Source of the DNA: CAXBMB01 sp963976695
Lineage (GTDB): Bacteria > Pseudomonadota > Alphaproteobacteria > Kiloniellales > DSM-21159
Direction of reading: 5' to 3'
Assembly: GCA_963976695.1 (NCBI GenBank)
Contig: CAXBMB010000007.1
Coordinates: forward strand, 11,024 to 75,023
DNA: 64,000 nucleotides
Positions 1 through 9,557 of this stretch are shown in pieces. Position 1 is the stretch's first letter, and every line of letters starts with the position of its first letter. The notes under the pieces are model-generated. The model did no database searches and had not been told where the DNA came from. It saw only the letters and a list, made by a program, of their open reading frames with translations. Both the position numbers and the translations under genes were made by a program.

Positions 1-1
1 T

Positions 2-1093
2 TACAAATCGTCGGTTACCTTCGCCGAAGCCTATATGAATGGCGACATAACCATCGAAAAGGGCGATTTGCGCGACCTGATGGCCTTCATCGCCAAGAAC
101 TACAACAACCTCGCCAGCTTGCGAATTTTCCGGGTTCTCGATTGGCTGACCTCGCCAACCCGTTACTTCAGACAGGCCAATCCCCTGGGCAGGGCCAAAC
201 GCAATGTCGCCCACCACTACGACCTGTCGGGGGAGCTTTTTGATCTTTTTCTCGACAAAGACCGTCAGTATTCCTGCGCTTACTTTGCCGAGGGGCTGCC
301 GAAAGACGATCTGGAACGGGCGCAAACGGCAAAAAAGGCGCACTTGGCGGCCAAGCTCAACCTCAACAAACCCGGCCTTGAGATTTTGGACATTGGCTCG
401 GGCTGGGGGGGCTTGGGGCTCTATCTGGCCGGGCAGACCCAATGCCGCGTCGAGGGCATTACCCTATCGATGGAGCAGCTCAAGGTCAGCAACGCCCGCG
501 CCCGCGAAAGCGGGCTGGAAAAAAATTGCACCTTTGAACTGAAGGACTACCGGACGGTAAACAAACGCTACGATCGAATTATCTCGGTGGGCATGTTCGA
601 GCATGTAGGGCGCGCCAGGTATCAGGCGTTTTTCGACAAGTCCCGCGATCTGCTCAAGGACGACGGCGTGATGGTGTTGCATACCATCGCGCGCTTCGAT
701 CCACCGGGTCCGGTTAACGCCTTTATTCGCAAATACATTTTCCCCGGCGGCGACATTCCCTCGCTGTCGGAAATGATGGTGGCCATCGAGCGCGCCGGTC
801 TCTACGTTACCGACATCGAAGTCCTGCGACTGCACTATGCCCATACGCTCGAGCTTTGGTATCAACGCTTTCACGCCAACCGCGACAAGGCAAAGGCGCT
901 TTACGACGAGCGTTTCTGCCGCCTATGGGAGCTCTATTTGGCGGCCAGCGAGATGCAATTTCGCTACGGTGATCTGAATAATTTGCAGCTCCAGATCACA
1001 CGCTCTATTAACGCCCTTCCGATCACGCGGGATTATCTGGGCCGAGAGGAAAGCAAACTGATGAAACCGAGCCGACGGACTGCGGCGGAGTAA
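2..1093 (+). CDS. Cyclopropane-fatty-acyl-phospholipid synthase family protein, 5' truncated
   Basis: SAM-dependent methyltransferase of the CFA synthase family, which adds a methylene bridge to unsaturated acyl chains of membrane phospholipids. The frame is open to the left edge and the residues before the first internal Met (FAEAY then MNGD, around 23-45) match the family's conserved N-terminal region, so the true start lies outside the window. Visible motifs: RRN/HHYDLS-type segment (AKRNVAHHYDLSG), the SAM-binding glycine loop DIGSGWGGLG, SVGMFEHVG and the C-terminal FRYGDLNN region. Size is normal for the family apart from the missing N-terminus. A second family member lies at 32772-34016. 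About 190 bases without a recognisable gene separate it from dnaB. Confidence 0.88.
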   Translation, partial: YKSSVTFAEAYMNGDITIEKGDLRDLMAFIAKNYNNLASLRIFRVLDWLTSPTRYFRQANPLGRAKRNVAHHYDLSGELFDLFLDKDRQYSCAYFAEGLPKDDLERAQTAKKAHLAAKLNLNKPGLEILDIGSGWGGLGLYLAGQTQCRVEGITLSMEQLKVSNARARESGLEKNCTFELKDYRTVNKRYDRIISVGMFEHVGRARYQAFFDKSRDLLKDDGVMVLHTIARFDPPGPVNAFIRKYIFPGGDIPSLSEMMVAIERAGLYVTDIEVLRLHYAHTLELWYQRFHANRDKAKALYDERFCRLWELYLAASEMQFRYGDLNNLQLQITRSINALPITRDYLGREESKLMKPSRRTAAE

Positions 1094-1287
1094 TATTTTC
1101 ATAAATCCGGAAAGATCTGGCTTCGCAGCCCGGTCTCACGTCCTCTTCGCGCCGCACGCAAGGGCGCCGGTTGGGGCCTTGCTTGCCGCCTGATGCGCCT
1201 GGCTGGTGTTTTTGGTCGGCATCGTTGACCGATCGGCGCGGGCAAGCGACATCTATCTCCTTTCAAGCAGAACTGATACCTTGGCAA

Positions 1288-2811
1288 ATGGCTCTAGACA
1301 CCGACTTCCCCGCTGATCTCTCTTCGCTTCAGGATGACAGCAGCAACCTGCGCTCCCCTCCCGCCAACCTGGAGGCCGAGCAGGCTTTGCTGGCGGCGAT
1401 CCTCGCGAACAACTACGCGATGGAAAAGGTCAACGAGTTCCTTGAGGCCGATCACTTCGCCGACCCGGTGCACGCCCGGATTTTCGAAGCCTGCGACAAG
1501 CTGATCGGCCGCGGCCAACTGGCCACCGCGATCACCTTGAAGAACCTGTTTGATCAAGACGGCGACCTGGAAGATATCGGCGGCGCCCACTATCTGGCTC
1601 AGTTGCAGGGCACCTACGTCAATATCATCGACGTGCGCCACTATGGCGAGATCATTCACGACCTGTTCCTGCGCCGGCAACTCATCAACCTGGGCGAAGA
1701 CGTGGTCAACGAGGCTTTCCAGTTTGACCTGGATATCCCGGCGACCGACCAAATCGAAGGCGCCGAGCAAAAGCTGTACCGCCTGGCCGAAAGCGGCAAC
1801 ACCGGCGGCGACTTCAAGACCTTCAAGCAGGCGCTGACCTCGGCGGTGGAAACCGCCGAAATGGCCTACAAACGCGATGGCGGCCTGGCCGGCGTGGCCA
1901 CCTCCCTGGGCGATCTCGACCGAATGATCGGCGGGCTTCACAAATCGGACTTGATCATCCTGGCGGGGCGCCCCTCGATGGGGAAAACCGCATTGGCGAC
2001 CAATATCGCCTTCAACGTCACCAAGGAAAAACGCCAGGAGCGCGCCCCCGACGGCACCACCATAGAGGAACCTGAAACGGTCGCCTTCTTCTCATTGGAA
2101 ATGTCCGCGGAGCAGTTGGCCGGGCGTATTCTGGCTGAACAGTCGGGCATCCGCTCCGACGCGATCCGCAAGGGTGAAATGGATCAGGAGCAGTTCGATC
2201 AGCTTTTCCAAGCCAGCCGCGAACTGGAAGCGCTGCGGCTGTTTATCGACGACACGCCGAGCATCACCATCCCGGCCATGCGCACCCGCTGCCGCCGCTT
2301 GAAGCGGCAGCACGGCCTTAGTCTGGTGGTGGTGGACTACCTGCAGCTGATGACCACCCCGGCCAGCAGCCGCAGCGACAGCCGCGTTCAGGAAGTGTCC
2401 GAAATCACCCGCGGCCTAAAGGGAATTGCCAAGGAACTGGATGTCCCGGTGATCGCCCTTTCCCAGCTCAGCCGCGCGGTGGAGTCCCGCGAAGACAAGC
2501 GGCCCATGCTGTCTGATTTGCGCGAATCGGGGTCGATTGAGCAGGACGCCGACATGGTCTGGTTCGTGTTCCGCGAACAGTACTATGTCGAGCGCGCCGA
2601 GCCACTGCGCAAGGACAACGAGACCAGCGATTCCTACGACCAACGCCATGCGGCCTGGCAACAACGTTGCGAAGAAGTCTTTGGTCTGGCCGAAGTCATT
2701 CTCGCCAAACAGCGGCACGGCCCGATCGGCTCGATAAAACTGCTGTTCGACGGCAACACCACCCGGTTCAGCAGCTATGCCGACCCGCACCGCTATCCAA
2801 GCGAACACTAA
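1288..2811 (+). CDS. dnaB: Replicative DNA helicase DnaB
   Basis: Hexameric 5'-3' helicase that unwinds DNA at the replication fork and recruits primase. The N-terminal DnaB domain starts at about residue 20 (PPANLEAEQALLAAIL) and the RecA-like C-terminal ATPase begins near residue 210. The Walker A sequence GRPSMGKT has its lysine near residue 232, the hydrophobic-Asp Walker B is VVVDYLQLM, and the conserved SEITRGLKGIAKEL and DLRESGSIEQDADM segments follow. The ATG at 1288 is chosen because the open frame upstream, to 1171, has no family similarity; this gives 507 residues, normal for DnaB. It lies upstream of alr, an arrangement common in alphaproteobacteria. Confidence 0.96.
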   Translation: MALDTDFPADLSSLQDDSSNLRSPPANLEAEQALLAAILANNYAMEKVNEFLEADHFADPVHARIFEACDKLIGRGQLATAITLKNLFDQDGDLEDIGGAHYLAQLQGTYVNIIDVRHYGEIIHDLFLRRQLINLGEDVVNEAFQFDLDIPATDQIEGAEQKLYRLAESGNTGGDFKTFKQALTSAVETAEMAYKRDGGLAGVATSLGDLDRMIGGLHKSDLIILAGRPSMGKTALATNIAFNVTKEKRQERAPDGTTIEEPETVAFFSLEMSAEQLAGRILAEQSGIRSDAIRKGEMDQEQFDQLFQASRELEALRLFIDDTPSITIPAMRTRCRRLKRQHGLSLVVVDYLQLMTTPASSRSDSRVQEVSEITRGLKGIAKELDVPVIALSQLSRAVESREDKRPMLSDLRESGSIEQDADMVWFVFREQYYVERAEPLRKDNETSDSYDQRHAAWQQRCEEVFGLAEVILAKQRHGPIGSIKLLFDGNTTRFSSYADPHRYPSEH

Positions 2812-2915
2812 GCGGCAGCCCCGCAACCCGTCCCAAGTTCCTTCTCCTGCGCCACCCCACCTGCTTCGCCAGGTTCCAACGCGGCCCGCCCATCCATCAA
2901 GCCCTCAAGGTGTCC

Positions 2916-4085
2916 ATGACGACCCAGCCGCCCCGCCCTTGCGCGCCACAACAACCGGCCCCTCGACGGTTCGGGTCGGCCGCCGATATCTCACCGCAGG
3001 CCGCCAACGCCCACCTGACCATCGACCTGCGAGCGCTGAAGGCCAACTATCGCCGGCTCTGCGCCGAACTGCGGACCGTTGCCTGCGCCGCCGTGGTGAA
3101 GGCCGACGGCTACGGCCTGGGTTTGGAAAGGGTCGGCCCGGCGCTGGCCGACGCCGGCGCGACGAGCTTTTTTGTCGCCCAGCTGAGCGAAGCGCTGCGG
3201 CTGCGCGAGGTGGTGCCCGATCAGAAAATTCTGGTTTTGGGCGGCCTGATGGCCGGCGCCGAGGCAACCTATCTTCAACACCGAATCCAGCCGGTGCTGA
3301 ACTCGCTCGATGACATCGACCGCTACCGCTTGCTCGCCGAACAGACCGGACGACCGCTGCCGGCCGCCTTGCAGTTGGACAGCGGCATGTCCCGACTGGG
3401 CCTGCCGCCGCAGGAGCTGGCAGCGCTGGTCGCCGACAGCGCGCGACTGCGCGGCGTGCGGATCGAGCTGATGCTGAGCCATCTGGCGTGCGCCGACGAG
3501 CCGAACCACCCCTTGAATGCGCGCCAGCTCGAGACGTTTCGGCAGGCCAGAGCCCAATTGCCGCTGGGCCAAGCCTCGCTCGCCAATTCCTCGGGTATTT
3601 TCCTCGGACCGGCCTATCACTTCGACCTGGGGCGGCCCGGTGTTGCGCTCTACGGCGCCAACCCGACGCCGGGAAGCCCCAATCCCATGAGCCAAGTTGT
3701 TCGGCTGCAAGGAAAAATCCTTCAAACCCGCGAGATTGACGCTGGTCAATGTGTTGGCTATGGTGCCGCCTTCATCAGTCAGCGGCGGCGCCGCATCGCC
3801 ACCGTCGGCGTGGGCTACGCGGACGGCTATCTCAGGTCCCTGTCCGATCGGGGTCAGGCTTGGTTGGGCGACTGTCCCCTTCCCCTGGTGGGGCGGGTAT
3901 CCATGGACCTTATTACCTTGGACGTGACCGCGCTCTCGGCGGAGCAGGCGCGCCCCGGGGCCCTTGTGGACTTGCTTGGCCCCAAAGAAGGCGTCGATGA
4001 GGTGGCGGCGAAAGCGGGAACCATCAGCTACGAAATTCTGACGTCGCTCGGGCAGCGATACCACCGCCTCTATTTGGACAACTAA
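2916..4085 (+). CDS. alr: Alanine racemase
   Basis: PLP-dependent enzyme interconverting L- and D-alanine to supply D-Ala for peptidoglycan. The PLP-binding lysine motif AVVKADGYGLG places the lysine near residue 62, and the second catalytic Tyr sits in CVGYGAAF near residue 282. The N-terminal TIM barrel is followed by the C-terminal beta domain with VSMDLITLDVT. The frame is open from 2667, overlapping dnaB, but only residues from ATG 2916 look like the family; this gives 389 residues, slightly longer than usual because of a proline-rich N-terminus. The mlaE-like gene starts 2 bases after its stop, so the two are probably co-transcribed. Confidence 0.95.
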   Translation: MTTQPPRPCAPQQPAPRRFGSAADISPQAANAHLTIDLRALKANYRRLCAELRTVACAAVVKADGYGLGLERVGPALADAGATSFFVAQLSEALRLREVVPDQKILVLGGLMAGAEATYLQHRIQPVLNSLDDIDRYRLLAEQTGRPLPAALQLDSGMSRLGLPPQELAALVADSARLRGVRIELMLSHLACADEPNHPLNARQLETFRQARAQLPLGQASLANSSGIFLGPAYHFDLGRPGVALYGANPTPGSPNPMSQVVRLQGKILQTREIDAGQCVGYGAAFISQRRRRIATVGVGYADGYLRSLSDRGQAWLGDCPLPLVGRVSMDLITLDVTALSAEQARPGALVDLLGPKEGVDEVAAKAGTISYEILTSLGQRYHRLYLDN

Positions 4086-4087
4086 GC

Positions 4088-4864
4088 GTGATTTCCATTC
4101 TCAGCCCGCTGGGGCGCACACTTTTGGCTTTTCTGGCGACGATCGGGCGCTTGTCCCTCTTCACCGGAGAGGCAATCTCCCAGGGGCTGCGCCCGCCTTT
4201 CTATCCGCGCATCCTGCTGCGCCAGATGATCGAAATCGGCTACTATTCCCTACCCGTCGTCGGCTTGACGGCGATTTTCACCGGCATGGTCCTGGCGCTG
4301 CAAAGTTACACCGGCTTCTCGGATTTCGGCGCGGAAAAGGCCATCCCCCAGGTGGTGGTCTGGTCGATAACCCGCGAATTGGGTCCGGTGCTGGCCGGCT
4401 TGATGGTGGCGGGCCGGATTGGCGCGGCCATGGCGGCCGAACTGGGAACCATGCGGGTAACCGAACAGATCGACGCCCTGGCCACGCTCGCCACCAATCC
4501 TTTCAAGTACCTCATCGCGCCCAGGCTGTTGGCCGGGTTGCTGATGTTGCCGCTGCTGGTGCTGGTGGCCGACGCCATCGGTATCTTTGGCGGGTATCTG
4601 GTCGCCTCGCTGAAGCTGGGTCTCAACCCCACCACCTATATTCTCAACAGCATTGATGCGCTGGAGTGGGATGGGGTGGTGTCAGGCCTGGTCAAGGCGG
4701 CGGTGTTCGGTTTCCTCATCGCGCTTATGGGCTGCTACCAGGGCTTCAACAGCCGCGGCGGCGCACAGGGCGTGGGCACGGCCACCACCAATGCGGTGGT
4801 TTCCTCCGCCATTCTGATTCTTTCCTTTGACTACTTCATTACGGAGCTGTTTTTCCTGCGATGA
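4088..4864 (+). CDS. MlaE-family ABC transporter permease
   Basis: Inner-membrane permease of the MlaE family, which moves phospholipids between inner and outer membrane with an MlaF-type ATPase and an MlaD-type MCE protein. It has five to six hydrophobic segments, the signature ELGPVLAGLMVAGRIGAA and the family segment MRVTEQIDALATLA. It starts at a GTG two bases after the alr stop. Its end overlaps the ATPase gene by four bases (ATGA). No mlaD-like gene follows, so the MCE subunit must be encoded elsewhere, or this pair serves a different substrate. Confidence 0.93.
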   Translation: MISILSPLGRTLLAFLATIGRLSLFTGEAISQGLRPPFYPRILLRQMIEIGYYSLPVVGLTAIFTGMVLALQSYTGFSDFGAEKAIPQVVVWSITRELGPVLAGLMVAGRIGAAMAAELGTMRVTEQIDALATLATNPFKYLIAPRLLAGLLMLPLLVLVADAIGIFGGYLVASLKLGLNPTTYILNSIDALEWDGVVSGLVKAAVFGFLIALMGCYQGFNSRGGAQGVGTATTNAVVSSAILILSFDYFITELFFLR

Positions 4865-5652
4865 CCCCGGCAGCTCAAACCCAGCCCAAAATTCGCATCC
4901 GTGGTCTGCACAAGGCCTTCGGGCAAAACGTGGTTCTCGACGGTATCGACCTGGAGATTTTCAAAGGTGAATCCCTGGTGGTGATCGGGGGATCGGGCAC
5001 CGGAAAATCTGTGCTGTTGAAATGCATCCTCGGACTGCTAAAGCCCGATTCCGGCTCGATTGAGATTGATGGCGAGAACATCGTTACCATGAATCGAGGC
5101 AAGCTGGACAAAGTGCGCGCGAAAGTCGGCATGCTGTTCCAGGGCGCGGCGCTGTTCGATTCCCTGCCGGTTTGGGAAAACGTCGCTTTCGGACTGATCC
5201 AAGGCCAGGGCATGAACCGCAACAAGGCCCGGGCCATCGCCATGCAACGGCTGGCGGACGTCGGCTTGGAAGAATCAATCGCCGATCTGTCCCCCGACGA
5301 GCTTTCCGGCGGCATGCGCAAGCGCGTCGGGTTGGCCCGCGCCATCGCCACCAAACCGGAAATTCTTTTCTTTGACGAGCCGACCACCGGGCTGGACCCG
5401 ATAATGGGCGCGGTCATCGACAAGCTGATCTCGAAATGTATCTGGGGCCTGGGCGCGACCGGCATCACCATCACCCACGACATGGCCTCGGCGCGGCGCA
5501 TTTCCGATCGAATGGCCATGCTCTACAAAGGCCGGATTATTTGGGACGGCAAGAGCAGCGAGATGGAGCGGTCGGGCAACGCCTACGTGGATCAATTCAT
5601 CAAGGGTGACTCAGAAGGCCCGATCGATCTGCCTTTGCAGGACCACTTTTGA
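4861..5652 (+). CDS. MlaF-type ABC transporter ATP-binding protein
   Basis: ATPase partner of the preceding permease, predicted to act at the inner membrane in retrograde phospholipid transport. Visible motifs: Walker A GGSGTGKSV (residues about 44-52), the signature LSGGMRKRVGLARA, Walker B ILFFDEPTTGLDP and the H-loop TITHDM. The ELSGGM-type signature and the length (263 residues) match MlaF (YrbF). The 4-base overlap with the permease implies translational coupling. radA follows 60 bases downstream. Confidence 0.93.
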   Translation: MTPAAQTQPKIRIRGLHKAFGQNVVLDGIDLEIFKGESLVVIGGSGTGKSVLLKCILGLLKPDSGSIEIDGENIVTMNRGKLDKVRAKVGMLFQGAALFDSLPVWENVAFGLIQGQGMNRNKARAIAMQRLADVGLEESIADLSPDELSGGMRKRVGLARAIATKPEILFFDEPTTGLDPIMGAVIDKLISKCIWGLGATGITITHDMASARRISDRMAMLYKGRIIWDGKSSEMERSGNAYVDQFIKGDSEGPIDLPLQDHF

Positions 5653-5712
5653 GCCTTAGCTTTCCAACCGTCTTCTTCGTGACGCCGACAACAACTTGCG
5701 GGGATCCGCGCC

Positions 5713-7128
5713 GTGGCTAAATCCCAAGCCCACTATGTGTGCCAGTCCTGCGGGGCCAGTTATCCCAAGTGGAACGGCCGCTGCGAGAACTGCGGCGAAT
5801 GGAACAGCCTGCAGGAAGAGGCAAGAACCTCCACGCCCGGCGGCATGAAGGTCAAGGGCAACGCCAACAGCAGCGGACAGCAGATCGCCTTCGTCGGCTT
5901 GGAAGGACAGACCAGCAAGACCGACCGCCGGGTAACGCGAATCGCGGAATTTGACCGCGTGACCGGCGGCGGCCTGGTGCCGGGCTCGGCCGTATTGGTC
6001 GGCGGCGATCCTGGCATCGGCAAGTCGACCTTGCTGCTGCAAGCCGTGGCCGCCTTGGCGCGCAACGGCGCGGCCTGCGCCTATATCTCGGGCGAAGAGG
6101 CGGTTGACCAGGTGCGGCTGCGGGCCGCACGCCTGGGACTGGCGGCGGCCGACGTGCTGCTGGCCTCGGCCACCTCGGTGCGCGACCTGGTGGCGACCCT
6201 GGACCGCGCCGACGCCCCGCCGGTGGTGGTCATCGACTCGATTCAAACCATGTATGTGGACAATCTGGAATCCGCGCCCGGAACGGTGGCCCAGGTGCGC
6301 GCCAGCGCCCACGAGTTGATTCGCGTGGCAAAGCAGCGGGGCTTTTGTCTGCTGCTGGTCGGCCACGTCACCAAGGAGGGAGCGCTGGCCGGCCCCAAGG
6401 TGCTGGAACATATGGTCGACGCGGTCTTGACCTTTGAGGGGGAGCGCGGCCACCAGTTTCGAATTTTGCGCGCCGTCAAGAACCGGTTTGGCGCAACCGA
6501 CGAGATCGGGGTCTTTGAGATGACCGACGGCGGCCTGACCGAGGTGGCCAACCCTTCGGCGCTGTTTCTGGCCGACCATAACGGTGAGGTATCCGGCGCG
6601 TCGGTCTTTGCCGGCGTGGAGGGGACCCGTCCGGTGCTGGTGGAAATCCAGGCGCTGGTCAGCCCCTCGCCGCTTGGCACCCCGCGCCGCGCCGTGATCG
6701 GCTGGGATTCGGGACGCCTGGCCATGGTGCTGGCGGTCTTGGAAGCGCGCTGCGGCGTGTCGCTGGCGGGCAAGGACGTTTATCTCAACGTGGCCGGGGG
6801 GTTGCGCATTTCCGAGCCGGCGGCGGACCTGGCGGTCGCCGCCGCGCTGATCTCGGCGGCCTGCGACCGGCCGGTGCCCGACCATTCGGTGCTGTTCGGC
6901 GAAATCGGTCTGTCGGGGGAAATTCGCGCCGTCAGTCAAGGCGATCAACGCTTGAAGGAAGCCTCCAAGTTGGGTTTCAAGCACGCCTTTGTTCCGGTAA
7001 ACCGCAGCAAGAAAGCCAGATTGAACGGCAAGTTGACGCTCCAGGAAGTGGCCCACCTGCAGGACCTGGTGGCTTCCATCGCCGCCGGCGGGGCCCGCGA
7101 TCGGTTACAACCGGAGCCAAGCCAATAA
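5713..7128 (+). CDS. radA: DNA repair protein RadA (Sms)
   Basis: RecA-like branch-migration ATPase involved in recombinational repair. The N-terminal C4 zinc finger uses Cys 10, 13, 24 and 27. Walker A GGDPGIGKST is at about residues 97-106, and the RadA-specific KNRFG motif is followed by the Lon-protease-like C-terminal domain (LNVAGGLRISEPAADLAVAAAL). Translation starts at a GTG at 5713 (GTG GCT AAA), placing the zinc finger at its usual position; 471 residues is typical. The 237 bases between it and cvpA hold a hairpin and a 24-base direct repeat. Confidence 0.96.
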   Translation: MAKSQAHYVCQSCGASYPKWNGRCENCGEWNSLQEEARTSTPGGMKVKGNANSSGQQIAFVGLEGQTSKTDRRVTRIAEFDRVTGGGLVPGSAVLVGGDPGIGKSTLLLQAVAALARNGAACAYISGEEAVDQVRLRAARLGLAAADVLLASATSVRDLVATLDRADAPPVVVIDSIQTMYVDNLESAPGTVAQVRASAHELIRVAKQRGFCLLLVGHVTKEGALAGPKVLEHMVDAVLTFEGERGHQFRILRAVKNRFGATDEIGVFEMTDGGLTEVANPSALFLADHNGEVSGASVFAGVEGTRPVLVEIQALVSPSPLGTPRRAVIGWDSGRLAMVLAVLEARCGVSLAGKDVYLNVAGGLRISEPAADLAVAAALISAACDRPVPDHSVLFGEIGLSGEIRAVSQGDQRLKEASKLGFKHAFVPVNRSKKARLNGKLTLQEVAHLQDLVASIAAGGARDRLQPEPSQ

Positions 7129-7256
7129 AGGTACCATCAAGTCGCCGACAATCATCTACTCTAACGTCCTGCCATCGACCGAACCCGGTGCGCGGACAGC
7201 GTTTCGATTGCAGGCGGTTTGCGCGCCAACACAGGTTCGAGCCGAGCCGGCTTTTG

Positions 7257-7275
7257 TCACCCTTTTCGAGGGTGA
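7257..7275. other. Perfect 7-bp stem hairpin after radA
   Basis: TCACCCT and AGGGTGA flank a TTTCG loop. No T-run follows on either side, so it is not a standard rho-independent terminator; it may be an RNA-processing or 3'-end stabilising stem. Confidence 0.4.
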
Positions 7276-7283
7276 TTCACGAC

Positions 7284-7333
7284 AGATAAGACGCGCCAAG
7301 CGCTGCTGTAGATAAGACGCGCCAAGCGCTGCT
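7284..7333. repeat. 24-bp direct repeat in the cvpA upstream region
   Basis: Two identical 24-base copies (7284-7307 and 7310-7333) separated by 2 bases lie about 30 bases upstream of cvpA. Each begins AGATAAGACGCGCC. A related sequence, CACGACAGATCGGACGCGCC, occurs near 21218 upstream of the DUF2794 gene, and CACGACAGATAAGACGCGCC spans 7278-7297. The spacing would suit two binding sites for one regulator or a recent duplication of a dispersed element. Confidence 0.75.
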
Positions 7334-7365
7334 TTCTTAGTCGATCACACGCTAGAAGGACAGAC

Positions 7366-8064
7366 ATGGATTCCTTTCCGATCAATGCCCTGGATCTCAT
7401 GGTCTTTGCCGCGTTGCTTATCTCAGCCCTCTTGGCCTTCAGCCGCGGCTTGGTGCACGAAGTGCTGTCCATCGGCGCCTGGATCGGCGCGACAATCGTG
7501 ACGCTGTACGGATTTATTCCCGCCCAAACCCTGGCGCGCCAGTTCATTCCCATCGACCTGGCGGCTGACATCGCCGCCGGCGTGGCGCTTTTTTTGCTGT
7601 CGCTGATTGTTTTTTCGCTGCTGTCGCGCGCGCTCGCCAAACGGGTTCAGCAAAGCAGCTTGGGCGCCTTGGACCGGACCTTGGGGCTGCTCTACGGCCT
7701 GGTTCGGGGGGCGGTAATCGTCAGCCTTCTTTGGCTCGCCTTCACCACCTGGCTGCTGCCTGCCGAAGACCACCCGGCCTGGCTGCGCGAGGCCAAAACG
7801 CGCCCACTGATTGATGCGGGCGCGGACACCTTGATCGCCCTGGTGCCGGGTAATCTGCGCCGGCAAACCAGCAGGGCGGTGGAAAGTGCTTTACAAAACG
7901 GTGACAAGGCTCTTGAAACAGGCCGTATAGTGCAGGAACTGTTGCAGCCCAAGACGGCGTCCGAGCAAGAACCGGCAGCAAAAAACGGTGCATCGGACGC
8001 GGGCGCGGGGTATACCGAGGGGCAACGCGAACAGTTGGATCAGGCCATTGAGGCCTTGCAGTAG
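7366..8064 (+). CDS. cvpA: CvpA family membrane protein
   Basis: Inner-membrane protein of the colicin V production family. In most bacteria it lies next to purF and is linked to envelope homeostasis. About four hydrophobic segments lie in the first 130 residues (residues 10-28, 33-50, 65-85 and 105-128), with family residues ALLAFSRGLVHE and GALDRTLGLLYGLVRG. The C-terminal 100 residues are a hydrophilic, Glu/Gln-rich tail. The ATG is preceded by GAAGGACAG as ribosome binding site. purF starts 18 bases after the stop, so the two form an operon. Confidence 0.9.
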   Translation: MDSFPINALDLMVFAALLISALLAFSRGLVHEVLSIGAWIGATIVTLYGFIPAQTLARQFIPIDLAADIAAGVALFLLSLIVFSLLSRALAKRVQQSSLGALDRTLGLLYGLVRGAVIVSLLWLAFTTWLLPAEDHPAWLREAKTRPLIDAGADTLIALVPGNLRRQTSRAVESALQNGDKALETGRIVQELLQPKTASEQEPAAKNGASDAGAGYTEGQREQLDQAIEALQ

Positions 8065-8082
8065 GGTAAAGGCGCGGAACCC

Positions 8083-9549
8083 ATGAGTTCATCACTATCC
8101 ACCCACCCCTTCGACGACGACAAACTGCGTGAAGAGTGTGGTGTTTTTGGCATTTTCGGCTCGTCCGATGCCGCCGCTCATACGGCGCTGGGACTTCACG
8201 CGCTCCAACATCGTGGCCAGGAAGCCGCCGGCATCGTCGCCTACGACGGCGAGCGCTTCAACAGCCACAAGGAACTCGGCTTGGTCGGCGATATCTTTTC
8301 CGATCAATCCACCATGGCCCGTCTCACCGGCAGCGTGGCCATGGGGCACAACCGTTACTCCACCACCGGCGACACGGAAATCCGCAACATTCAGCCGCTG
8401 TTCGCCGACCTGTCCATCGGCGGGCTGGCCATTGCCCACAATGGCAATCTGACCAACGCCGGCACCCTGCGCCAGGAATTGGTTCGCCGTGGATCGCTTT
8501 TCCAGTCCACCATGGATTCGGAGGTTTTGATCCACCTGATCGCCACCTCGCCCTGCGACAATGTCATCGACCGCATCGCCGACGCCCTGGGCAAGATCGA
8601 GGGCGCCTACTCCCTGGTGGCCATCACCGAAACCTCGATGATCGGCGTGCGCGACCCTTACGGCGTGCGTCCGCTGGTGCTGGGGCGGCTGGACGATGCC
8701 TACCTGCTGGCCTCGGAATCTTGCGCGCTGGATATTATTGGCGCCGAACTGGTCCGCGACATACAGCCCGGGGAAATGGTCATTCTCGATGGCGGCGAAC
8801 CCAAGACGCGCTTCATCTCGGCCAACCTCAAGCACAAGCCCTGCATTTTCGAGTACATCTACTTCGCCCGGCCGGACTCGGTGATGGAGGGCAAGTCCAT
8901 CTATCAAGCGCGCAAGAACATCGGCCATGAATTGGCCCAGGAGTCGGGGGTTCCCGCCGATGTGATCATCCCGGTGCCCGACAGCGGCGTGCCCTCGGCG
9001 CTGGGCTATGCCGAGGAATCGGGCATTCCCTTCGAACTGGGGATCATCCGCAATCACTACGTGGGCCGCACCTTCATCGAGCCAAGCCAGGAGATCCGCA
9101 ACCTGGGTGTGCGGCTGAAACACAACGCCAACAAAACCAAGATCGCCGGCCAAAGAGTGGTCCTGGTGGACGACTCCATTGTCCGCGGCACCACCAGCCG
9201 GAAGATCGTCGAAATGGTCCGCGCCGCCGGGGCGACGGAAGTTCACATGCGCATCGCCTCGCCGCCCACCTCCTACTCCTGCTTCTATGGCGTGGACACA
9301 CCGGAGAGAAAGCACCTGCTGGCCGCTACCATGACCATCGCGGAGATGGCCGAACACATCGGCGTCGATAGCCTGGCGTTCATTTCCCAAGATGCGCTCT
9401 ATCGGGCCATGGGCGAAACGCTGCGCAATTCCGAAAACCCGCAATTTTGCGACGCCTGCTTTACCGGCGACTATCCGACACGTTTGACCGACGAGGAAAA
9501 CCCAACCCGGGCGCGGCCGTCGATGCTCAAAGAACTAAAGCGGGCCTAG
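8083..9549 (+). CDS. purF: Amidophosphoribosyltransferase
   Basis: First committed enzyme of purine synthesis: PRPP plus glutamine gives phosphoribosylamine. Cys 19 (in EECGVFGIFG) is the glutaminase nucleophile and implies removal of an 18-residue propeptide. The PRPP loop is VVLVDDSIVRGTTSRK. Cysteines in KPCIFEY, SYSCFYGVD and the C-terminal CDACFTGDYP correspond to the four ligands of the [4Fe-4S] cluster of the Bacillus-type enzyme, so this is the iron-sulfur, propeptide-bearing class rather than the E. coli class. Length 488 is normal. Confidence 0.97.
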   Translation: MSSSLSTHPFDDDKLREECGVFGIFGSSDAAAHTALGLHALQHRGQEAAGIVAYDGERFNSHKELGLVGDIFSDQSTMARLTGSVAMGHNRYSTTGDTEIRNIQPLFADLSIGGLAIAHNGNLTNAGTLRQELVRRGSLFQSTMDSEVLIHLIATSPCDNVIDRIADALGKIEGAYSLVAITETSMIGVRDPYGVRPLVLGRLDDAYLLASESCALDIIGAELVRDIQPGEMVILDGGEPKTRFISANLKHKPCIFEYIYFARPDSVMEGKSIYQARKNIGHELAQESGVPADVIIPVPDSGVPSALGYAEESGIPFELGIIRNHYVGRTFIEPSQEIRNLGVRLKHNANKTKIAGQRVVLVDDSIVRGTTSRKIVEMVRAAGATEVHMRIASPPTSYSCFYGVDTPERKHLLAATMTIAEMAEHIGVDSLAFISQDALYRAMGETLRNSENPQFCDACFTGDYPTRLTDEENPTRARPSMLKELKRA

Positions 9550-9557
9550 CGCCAGAT

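Noticed and set aside
5656..7056. 466-codon open frame on the - strand
   Set aside because: Antisense to radA, which has complete motifs; the translated sequence is Gln/Arg/His-rich and featureless.
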